Part shown: positions 1 to 5,365 of the stretch, in pieces
Layout: every line of letters begins with the position of its first letter
How positions within the stretch are numbered: position 1 is the stretch's first letter
Assembly: GCA_011048855.1 (NCBI GenBank)
Contig: DSCZ01000189.1
Span: 1-8,685, forward strand
Direction of reading: 5' to 3'
Origin: Desulfobacteraceae bacterium
Lineage (GTDB): Bacteria; Desulfobacterota; DSM-4660; Desulfatiglandales; Desulfatiglandaceae
DNA: 8,685 nucleotides
Notes under the pieces: generated by a model
Told to the model about the DNA's origin: nothing
Seen by the model: only the letters and a program-made list of their open reading frames with translations
Databases searched by the model: none
Translations under genes and position numbers: made by a program

Positions 1-1
1 A

Positions 2-496
2 TATGTTACCTTCGTATCCCATAAAGGGGTGTTTGTCACCAAGCTCCCCCCGGATGAAATTAGGGAAGCCTACAATATTATAGCTATTCTCGAGGGATAT
101 GCCGCTGAACTGGCAGCACTGTATACTTCTGAGAAGGAGGTGAAAAAGTTAAGACAATATCAAAAAGAATTAAAAAAACTGGCGCGTGAAAAAAAATACC
201 ATGATTACGCCGAAACAAACTATGCCTTTCATCGGTATATTACAACATTAAGCCACAACAAAACACTCGCCAATACCATTTCAACCCTTAGAGCACGGGT
301 TTATACGTATCGTTTCATCAGTGTCACTATTCCAGGCTATCTTGAAAAATACGCATCGGAACATGAACATATCATAGACGCCATCGAAAAGAAGGACTCA
401 TCACGAGCCAGGGATTATATGAAAAAACATGTTGATTTCGTGAATGATATTCTGGTTTCTTTCTTAAAAGAGCACAACCATCTAAACGATTTATAA
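2..496 (+). CDS. GntR-family transcriptional regulator, FCD (FadR C-terminal) domain, 5'-truncated by window start
   Basis: This is the C-terminal part of a FadR-type GntR regulator, a DNA-binding protein whose effector domain usually senses a small carboxylic acid. The frame is open back to base 2, and the first residues (YVTFVSHKGVFV) match the end of a GntR winged-helix wing. The GTG at 29 is therefore not the start, and the DNA-binding domain lies mostly outside the window. The rest is an all-helical FCD domain. Counted from the GTG codon, the probable metal/ligand set is N64 and H68 (NYAFH), H112 (EHEHIIDAI) and H134 (MKKHV). Asn in place of Asp at the first position is tolerated in this family. 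The gene is rich in Lys, Tyr and AAA/AAT codons and clearly more AT-rich than its neighbours, which suggests a separate origin. It is convergent with the cobalamin gene. Ligand and targets cannot be inferred. Confidence 0.88.
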   Translation, partial: YVTFVSHKGVFVTKLPPDEIREAYNIIAILEGYAAELAALYTSEKEVKKLRQYQKELKKLAREKKYHDYAETNYAFHRYITTLSHNKTLANTISTLRARVYTYRFISVTIPGYLEKYASEHEHIIDAIEKKDSSRARDYMKKHVDFVNDILVSFLKEHNHLNDL

Positions 497-540
497 ACCC
501 AAAGAATTTGACAAATCCTAGTTATTTCTAGAGAAATTCG

Positions 541-1083
541 TCAGCTTTCTATCCCTTTCCGTGCCAGCACATCCTGTTGATAATAATGCTTCACTTCCTG
601 CATCTCTGTTACCAGGTCGGCGCGTTCGATCAGCCTCGGGTCCGCGCGGCGCCCGGTGAAAACCAACTCCACCCGCTCCGGCTTGAGGTCAATCAACCCA
701 AGCAGTTCTTCAACCGAAAACAGCTCGAACCAAGTCGCTATATTGGCTTCATCGAGAATAACCAACTGGTATCGACCGGACTGAATGATCTCCCGAAGTT
801 CCTTCAGGGCCTCCCGTGCCACCCGCTTGTCATCCTCCGAAGGTTTCCCCCGAAGCCAGCAGCCCCTCCCGTATTGGCGGCAAACGATAAGGTCCGAAAA
901 CCGTTCAAGCGCCTCAATCTCGCTGTAACGCCCCGACTTGACAAACTGGGCGATGAACACGCGCAGTCCGGCCCCCGCCGCCCGCAGCGCCAGGCCGATC
1001 GCCGCAGTTGTTTTGCCTTTACCGTCGCCGGTGTAAACCTGAACATATCCCCGATCAAACGGGGTTCGATGCATCTCTACCAT
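541..1083 (-). CDS. cobO: Corrinoid (cob(I)alamin) adenosyltransferase, CobO/BtuR family
   Basis: The enzyme transfers the 5'-deoxyadenosyl group of ATP to cob(I)alamin or cobinamide in coenzyme B12 synthesis or salvage, in the cytoplasm. With this start the protein is 180 residues, normal for the family. It shows the Walker A loop GDGKGKTT (19-26), QFVKSG (46-51), the acidic pair in VILDEANIA (111-112), the FTGRRADPRLIERADLVTEM block (142-161) and the terminal KHYYQQ...ARKGIE. An ATG at 1146 would add 21 charged residues that are not part of the family. That start has no ribosome binding site and lies only a few bases past the expected transcription start of the TATAAT promoter at 1156-1161. 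The ATG at 1083 has AGGAG about 11 bases ahead, and an ATG at 1074 is also possible. No other B12 gene is in the window, so it may serve salvage. Confidence 0.9.
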   Translation of the reverse strand: MVEMHRTPFDRGYVQVYTGDGKGKTTAAIGLALRAAGAGLRVFIAQFVKSGRYSEIEALERFSDLIVCRQYGRGCWLRGKPSEDDKRVAREALKELREIIQSGRYQLVILDEANIATWFELFSVEELLGLIDLKPERVELVFTGRRADPRLIERADLVTEMQEVKHYYQQDVLARKGIES

Positions 1084-1155
1084 ATCCTTCGATTCTCCTG
1101 TCACGGTTCTCCTTTCCGACCGGCGGTCCACCATCGATGAATTCATGACTCAGTG

Positions 1156-1184
1156 ATTATAAAAAACCCGCTGTGTGCGCAAGA
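1156..1184 (-). promoter_or_regulatory. Candidate promoter for the corrinoid adenosyltransferase gene
   Basis: Read on the minus strand, a perfect TATAAT -10 hexamer lies at 1156-1161, preceded by a T-run. The -35 is weak: TCTTGC at 17 bp spacing or TTGCGC at 15 bp. It sits between the terminator of the upstream gene (1181-1225) and the CobO start, where a promoter is expected. Transcription would begin near 1149, giving a leader of about 65 bases to the ATG at 1083. Confidence 0.45.
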
Positions 1185-1225
1185 AAAAAGCCCGGCAGGC
1201 CAAAGCCTCAATTCGGCCCTCCGGG
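1181..1225 (-). terminator. Rho-independent terminator of the nucleotidyltransferase gene
   Basis: On the minus strand an 11-nt arm (1215-1225) pairs with 1191-1201, as CCGGG/CCCGG and GGCC/GGCC around a 2-nt mismatch, with a 13-nt loop. On that strand it is followed by C and a run of six T (1184-1189), then C and TT. It lies 86 bases past the stop of the gene ending at 1312 and ahead of the CobO promoter. Confidence 0.8.
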
Positions 1226-1311
1226 TCCGCGTTGACATGGTATGCGAAAAAACCCCCGAATCCCCCTCGATTTCACACGAGATCCGATTCCGGCAAAAAT
1301 GACAAAAACCG

Positions 1312-2220
1312 TTAAACGGCTTGATTGCGTAAATCCGAGGCAACCCTACCGGAAGTAACGACGCTCCCGGTGATAGAAACCCCCTCGCATACAGTCACAC
1401 CGTCCCAGATCACCGAATCGGCCACCCGCGCCCCCTCTTCCAGTACGACCCCGTTTCCCAGGATTGCTCTGCCCTCGATTCGCGCCCCGGAAGCGATTGT
1501 ACAGTCCTTTCCAACCAGCCTTCGTTCGGCTTCGCTTGTTTCCAGATTCGCGCGCAGGTAGGCCGGCACGGTACCTACATCGCACCATCGGTGCCCGGAT
1601 ACCAGGCAGGCTCCGATTTTGATCCCCTGCGCGATCAGCCTACGGTAACAATCCATGATATTTGAATAACATCCGGGGGCTATATATTGGAGCAAGGCGG
1701 GTTCGAGAACCTGGATTCCCGTAAAAGCAAAAACCCCCTTACGCCCTGGGTCATAGTTGGTTGGGATCCGCCGCACCATGGATTCCCCGTCTACAACTAT
1801 TTTGTTGAACTGCCCGTAATCGTGCAATACAAGGGTTGCGAGACCGCCGTGGCTGCGATGCCATTCGACCGCGGATGCGATATCTATATTCGTCAGGATA
1901 TCCCCGTTGACGGCCACGAATGCCTCGTCGTCCCAGAAATCTTCCGTATTCTTGATGCCTCCCCCGGTCCCGAGGATCTCCTCCTCCACCCTGACCTCAA
2001 CAGGAAGACCGAAAACCTGAACTCCGGCGAAATGCTCAGTCAGTTGCCGGTGACGGTGGTGTGCATTAATCACCAGGGATTTTACTCCAAAGACCGCCAG
2101 GTGGGAGATGATCCTGTCGATGAGCGGAACATTTGCCACAGGAACCAAAGGCTTGGGAACCGAAGCGGTGAGAGGCCACAGCCTGGTACCGAATCCCGCA
2201 GCGAGAATCATTGCTTTCAT
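1312..2220 (-). CDS. Sugar-1-phosphate nucleotidyltransferase with C-terminal left-handed beta-helix; MurU-like
   Basis: This is a cytoplasmic NDP-sugar pyrophosphorylase that joins a sugar-1-phosphate to an NTP, releasing pyrophosphate. Its 302 residues start at the ATG at 2220, directly before the conserved MKAMILAAGFGTRLWPLT nucleotide-binding signature (6-18). An upstream ATG at 2325 would add 35 unrelated residues. Other signatures are PKP (22-24), EEEILGTGGGI (79-89), NGD (105-107, metal/nucleotide binding), FTGIQVLEPAL (166-176) and WCDVGT (212-217). Residues 238-290 carry hexapeptide-type repeats of a short left-handed beta-helix. The catalytic part resembles MurU (MurNAc-1-phosphate uridylyltransferase) and also mannose-1-phosphate guanylyltransferases, so the substrate is not certain. 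MurU proper lacks the long beta-helix tail. The divergently placed nagZ favours a peptidoglycan-recycling role. No AmgK-like sugar kinase is visible next to it. Confidence 0.87.
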   Translation of the reverse strand: MKAMILAAGFGTRLWPLTASVPKPLVPVANVPLIDRIISHLAVFGVKSLVINAHHRHRQLTEHFAGVQVFGLPVEVRVEEEILGTGGGIKNTEDFWDDEAFVAVNGDILTNIDIASAVEWHRSHGGLATLVLHDYGQFNKIVVDGESMVRRIPTNYDPGRKGVFAFTGIQVLEPALLQYIAPGCYSNIMDCYRRLIAQGIKIGACLVSGHRWCDVGTVPAYLRANLETSEAERRLVGKDCTIASGARIEGRAILGNGVVLEEGARVADSVIWDGVTVCEGVSITGSVVTSGRVASDLRNQAV

Positions 2221-2307
2221 ATTTTCATTTCCCGGGTTTGTCGATTCTGCGGCCCGCCGCGGATGAATCAACGGGACCGATTCCTGTCTATTGCCGGTTG
2301 CGGTCCA

Positions 2308-2336
2308 AGCATAGCTGAGCAGCATTCAAAGTGCAA
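2308..2336 (-). promoter_or_regulatory. Candidate promoter for the nucleotidyltransferase gene
   Basis: On the minus strand TTGCAC (2331-2336) and TATGCT (2308-2313) stand 17 bp apart, 88 bases before the ATG at 2220. Both hexamers match consensus only partly, so this is a weak call based on spacing and position. Confidence 0.27.
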
Positions 2337-2359
2337 CGTTCTTTCCGATCAGCAACCAT

Positions 2360-2556
2360 GTCGGGATTGGAATCCCGACCTACAAATCCATCACCATGGC
2401 ATGCACATACCTTGTAGGCCGGGTTTCATTACCCGGCGGAAAATAGTCGGGATTGGAATCCCGACCTACAAATCCATCACCATGGCATGCACATACCTTG
2501 TAGGCCGGGTTTCATTACCCGGCGGAAAATAGTCGGGATTGGAATCCCGACCTACA
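2360..2556. repeat. REP-doublet (REPIN-like) array: two exact 86-bp tandem units plus a 25-bp partial third
   Basis: Units 2360-2445 and 2446-2531 are identical over all 86 bases; 2532-2556 repeats the first 25. Each unit contains two palindromes: GTCGGGATTGGAATCCCGAC (2360-2379, 2446-2465, 2532-2551) and GCCGGGTTTCATTACCCGGC (2418-2437, 2504-2523). Each palindrome has a GTAG tetranucleotide at its outer foot (GTAG on + before the second type; CTAC on +, i.e. GTAG on -, after the first type). The natural element is therefore a 58-bp inverted REP pair running from TGTAGG to CCTACA, at 2413-2470 and 2499-2556, with a lone right half at 2360-2384. A 28-bp spacer (2385-2412, 2471-2498) separates them and contains CCATGGCATGC. 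GTAG feet are the hallmark of REP elements mobilised by RAYT (TnpA-REP) transposases. No RAYT gene is in the window. The array is the main content of the 450-base intergenic region 2221-2670; the rest is promoter-type sequence. Confidence 0.92.
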
Positions 2557-2608
2557 TGGGATAGCCGTGGCCGATTGGATTCAATGTCCGACCGTTTCAC
2601 GATTGCCG

Positions 2609-2637
2609 TTGCTCATATTATTGAATTGTAATATAAC
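2609..2637 (+). promoter_or_regulatory. Candidate promoter for nagZ and the following operon
   Basis: TTGCTC (2609-2614) and TATAAC (2632-2637) are spaced 17 bp in a locally AT-rich stretch, 33 bases before the nagZ ATG. The -10 matches consensus at five of six bases and the -35 at three. Position and local AT content support it more than the -35 does. Confidence 0.38.
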
Positions 2638-2670
2638 CTACCCAAATCCTCACGCCCCCGGAGATTCATC

Positions 2671-3741
2671 ATGAATTCAACACTCGAGCTTTCCGAATTG
2701 AACACCATGATCGGCTCCCTGTTCACCGTCGGGATAGCCTCCACGGAACCTGACCGAAACGCCCTCGCCCTCATACGGGACCACAAAGTGGGAGGCATCA
2801 TTCTTTTTGCCAGAAATATCGAAAATCCCCTGCAGGTTGCATCCCTTTGCAGCCGCCTGCAGGAGGAGGCGATCGCCGCCACGGGCGTCCCTCTTTTTCT
2901 GGCCGTTGACCAGGAAGGGGGACGCGTTGCCAGGTTGAAGGAGCCTTTCACCCTCCAGCCGGGGGCCTCTGAAATCGGCCAATCCCGTGAACCCCTCCAG
3001 CAGGCCGCACGCTTCGCATCCGTTACTGCGGCCGAGATGTCCCTCGTGGGGCTGAATATGGATATGGCTCCAGTCCTGGACGTGCCTTCCGGCGAACCGG
3101 AACGTCACCTCGCCGGGCGGACTTTCGGTACAAATCCTGAAAATGTCGCTGCTCTGGGTGTGAAAGTGATACAGGAGCTTCAACGGAGAAAAATTTTTGC
3201 TGTTGCCAAGCATTTTCCCGGGCTGGGAAAAGCCGGCCTCGATCCACATCACCTGTTGCCGATCATAGATTCTCCTGCCGCCGAGATGGAGGAAAGGGAT
3301 CTGGTACCATTCAGGGCGGCCATAAAAGCAGGCGTCTGTGGAATAATGACCTCTCACGCCGTATACCCCGGGCTGGATCCCGGTACTCCGGCGACCCTTT
3401 CCCGGAAAATCATCACGGATCTTCTCCGGAAAAAACTTGGATTCAGGGGTCTCGTGATAACCGACGACCTCGAAATGGGTGCGGTCGCCGGAGGCCCCGG
3501 GGTAGCACGAAGCGCTGTCGCAGCGTTTCAGGCAGGCGGGGATATTCTGCTTGTCTGCGAAAATCATGAACGCATCGTTGAAAGCATAGATGCTGTCAAG
3601 AGGGCGGTTCTCCGCGGGGATATTCCGGCCTTGAGACTCCGGGAATCCGCGGAACGGATCCACAGGGCCAAAGCCGCCATACCGAAGGATCCCGACGCAA
3701 TTTCCCTTGAGAAAGTCAAGGCCTATTTTCACTGGAATTAA
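2671..3741 (+). CDS. nagZ: Beta-N-acetylhexosaminidase NagZ (glycoside hydrolase family 3)
   Basis: NagZ removes N-acetylglucosamine from 1,6-anhydro-MurNAc-peptides during peptidoglycan recycling. The 356-residue protein has no signal peptide or membrane segment, fitting a cytoplasmic single-domain enzyme. Visible motifs are GGIILFARN (41-49), VDQEGGRVARL (79-89), NMDMAPVLDV (129-138), KHFPGLGKAGLDPHH (180-194) and ITDDLEMGA (263-271). The last holds the expected nucleophile D265; D191/H193 form the mobile-loop Asp-His general acid/base pair typical of NagZ and not of plant/fungal GH3. The common KHFPGHG is KHFPGLG here, a frequent variant. The start is well fixed by GGAG at 2660-2663, seven bases before the ATG. 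It is first in a probable operon, with 30 bases to the thiolase-like gene. The MurU-like gene lies divergently upstream. Confidence 0.95.
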   Translation: MNSTLELSELNTMIGSLFTVGIASTEPDRNALALIRDHKVGGIILFARNIENPLQVASLCSRLQEEAIAATGVPLFLAVDQEGGRVARLKEPFTLQPGASEIGQSREPLQQAARFASVTAAEMSLVGLNMDMAPVLDVPSGEPERHLAGRTFGTNPENVAALGVKVIQELQRRKIFAVAKHFPGLGKAGLDPHHLLPIIDSPAAEMEERDLVPFRAAIKAGVCGIMTSHAVYPGLDPGTPATLSRKIITDLLRKKLGFRGLVITDDLEMGAVAGGPGVARSAVAAFQAGGDILLVCENHERIVESIDAVKRAVLRGDIPALRLRESAERIHRAKAAIPKDPDAISLEKVKAYFHWN

Positions 3742-3771
3742 CAGGCTGGATACAAACACAGGAGAAGCAAA

Positions 3772-4941
3772 ATGAAAAAGGCTCTCAGCGGAAAATACGC
3801 GGTGGTTGGCGTGGGGTATACACCCCAGGGGAAGGTGCCCGGCAGAACCTCTCTGAGTTTTCACCTGGAAGCATGTGCAAATGCCCTCAAGGACGCGGCG
3901 CTCAAACCGGCGGACCTGGACGGGTTGATTCTCTACCGTCATTTCCCGCCATCCGGAAACGAAGTGGAAGTAACCCCTTACCTGGCGGCCCATCACCTGG
4001 GAATAGCCCCCGCTTACCTGAGCCAGGACGGGAACTGATCCCGCAGTCATCTGATGCACGCAGTTGGCGTGCTCGAGCAGGGATTGTGCAATTACGTGGC
4101 GATCAGCTACGGACACAACCCGCTGTCATCCGGGGGGTTGAAAAGCGTGTTCCAGGAACGTGCCGGAAACGAAGCCGTGTTCGGGCAGTTTGGAGCCTCG
4201 GCCGGTTATGCGCTGGCGGCCAGAAGGGCGATGCATGAATTCGGCACCGGCCCCGACACCTGGAAGCACATTGCGGTGGGACAGAGGAAATGGGCCAATC
4301 TCAATCCAATCGCGATGAAATACAAGGAGCCGATGACCTTCGAAGACTATTTCAAATCCCGGTGGATCGTCGAACCCTTCCGTCTCCCGGACAATTGCCT
4401 GATCACCGACGGCGGCCGGGCCTACATCGTGACATCCATCGAACGGGCCCGTGACCTTCCGAACCCCCCCGTCCTGATCCTGGGCATGGGTCAGCACAAC
4501 CCTTCGACCGACGTCCAGCAGGCCAACCACCTGGCAGGGCCCACCGGCGCAAAAAAGGCGGCGGAAAGCGCATTCGGCATGGCCGGCATAACCACCACCG
4601 ATGTGGATGCCTGCCAGATCTACGACTGCTTCACCTACACGGTCGAGATAACCCTCCAGGACTACGGCTTTTTCGGCCCAGGTGAAGGGCAGGAATGGTT
4701 CGAAGGCTGCACCATAGAGCCCGGGGGACGCATGCCGGTCAACACCTCCGGCGGTCAGCTTTCGGAGGCCTATTTCATGGGGCTGACGCCCTTCACCGAA
4801 GCCGTGATGCAGTTGATGGAAAGATGCGGGCCACGCCAGCTCGGCCCTGCCACAGGAACCAGAAAGCCTGAAATAATCATTTGCAGCGACAACGGAGCGA
4901 TCCTTCAAACCCACACGTGCATCGTACTCGGAAAAGATTGA
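3772..4941 (+). CDS. Thiolase/SCP2-thiolase-like protein with in-frame TGA at codon 89; candidate selenoprotein
   Basis: This is a thiolase-fold CoA-thioester enzyme of the lipid-transfer-protein (Ltp/SCP2 thiolase) type, 389 residues if the TGA at 4036-4038 is read through, the usual length. The start has AGGAGA at 3760-3765, six bases before ATG. The N-terminal thiolase part (VVGVGYTPQG; helix 28-44; PADLDGLILYR) runs into SQDGN-TGA-SRSHLMHAVGVLEQGLC without any frame change. Later signatures are CQIYDCFTYTVEITLQDYGFF, GPGEG and NTSGGQLSEAYFMG. The thiolase Gly-His-Pro site is replaced by Ala-Tyr-Phe, as in Ltp2-type aldolases, so classical Claisen chemistry is doubtful. The TGA lies at or within two residues of the thiolase nucleophile Cys position and is followed by a SECIS-like hairpin. 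The half from ATG 4054 has no ribosome binding site and no N-terminal strand, so it is not a separate gene. The alternative is a recent nonsense mutation. The DUF35 gene starts 13 bases downstream, as is typical for partner subunits. Confidence 0.8.
4039..4083 (+). promoter_or_regulatory. SECIS-like hairpin directly after the in-frame TGA
   Basis: GCACGC (4056-4061) pairs perfectly with GCGTGC (4067-4072) around the loop AGTTG (4062-4066). The apical loop begins 23 bases after the TGA and has G as its second base; both fit the bacterial SECIS model (loop 16-37 bases from UGA, G among the first two loop bases). TCCC directly after the TGA (4039-4042) can pair with GGGA (4080-4083), and CTG (4051-4053) could instead pair with CAG (4078-4080). 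A six-base stem can occur by chance in GC-rich coding DNA, so this is supportive, not decisive. Confidence 0.45.
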
Positions 4942-4954
4942 AAAGGAGGAAAAA

Positions 4955-5365
4955 ATGGCACATCAAAAGCCCCTGCCCCGGCCTGATGCCGACACTGCCC
5001 CGTTCTGGGAAGGCTGCTCCGAGGGCATCCTTCGTTTTCAGCGATGTTTGTCCTGCGGGCATATCCGCTGGCCTGCTTCTTTTCTGTGCCCTGAATGCCA
5101 CGCCACCGAAGCGGCCTGGGAACCCTCCGCGGGCCGTGGCACGGTTTACAGCTTCGTGGTTTACCACGTGGCCTTCGACCCCGGGTTCAAAGAGGATCTC
5201 CCTTACGTGGTTGCACTTGTGGACATTGACGAAGGCCCCCGGATGCTTTCCAACATCCGCGGATGCCTGCCTGAGGAGGTCCGGATCGGCATGCCGGTGG
5301 AGCTTTTATGGGAGGACCGAAACGGTTCCAGACTGCCGGTATTCCGCCCACTAAGAGCCTGCTAG
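4955..5365 (+). CDS. DUF35 zinc-ribbon/OB-fold protein, probable partner subunit of the thiolase-like enzyme
   Basis: This small (136 residues) acyl-CoA-associated OB-fold protein has a zinc-ribbon N-terminus: C31, C34, C45 and C48 in two CxxC knuckles (CLSC, CPEC). The OB-fold follows at about 60-130: GRGTVYSFVVYH, PYVVALVDIDEGPRMLSNI and VRIGMPVELLWE. An N-terminal helix around DADTAPFWEGC is also typical. Family members bind and shuttle CoA thioesters for thiolase-fold partners, as in archaeal thiolase-HMG-CoA synthase complexes or ChsH2-Ltp2 aldolase. The gene follows the thiolase-like stop by 13 bases with a strong AAGGAGG (4943-4949) five bases before ATG, so the two are surely cotranscribed. 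Its integrity argues that the upstream gene is still used. Its TAG stop overlaps the stop of the opposite-strand HAD gene. Confidence 0.9.
   Translation: MAHQKPLPRPDADTAPFWEGCSEGILRFQRCLSCGHIRWPASFLCPECHATEAAWEPSAGRGTVYSFVVYHVAFDPGFKEDLPYVVALVDIDEGPRMLSNIRGCLPEEVRIGMPVELLWEDRNGSRLPVFRPLRAC

Noticed and set aside
577..1140. Plus-strand 187-codon frame opposite the corrinoid adenosyltransferase
   Set aside because: Shadow of a gene with unambiguous family motifs; no ribosome binding site or motif of its own.
1232..1237. TTGACA on the plus strand as a -35 box
   Set aside because: No -10 hexamer at 16-18 bp downstream and no plus-strand gene follows; chance match.
1687..2532. Plus-strand 281-codon frame antisense to the nucleotidyltransferase and running into the repeats
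   Set aside because: It overlaps a clear enzyme gene, and its C-terminal part is translated REP repeat; no family resemblance.
2360..2556. CRISPR array
   Set aside because: Only two long units with identical spacers, and each unit holds two hairpins with GTAG feet. CRISPR spacers differ from one another and repeats are shorter.
2677..4116. Long minus-strand open frame of 479 codons antisense to nagZ and the thiolase-like gene
   Set aside because: Low-complexity composition with no recognisable motif. It spans parts of two well-supported plus-strand genes and arises from GC-rich codon bias.
4054..4941. The 295-codon frame beginning at ATG 4054 as an independent thiolase gene
   Set aside because: No ribosome binding site precedes the ATG, it lacks the N-terminal thiolase strand and helix, and it continues exactly in the frame of 3772-4035. 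It is the second part of one gene interrupted by TGA.
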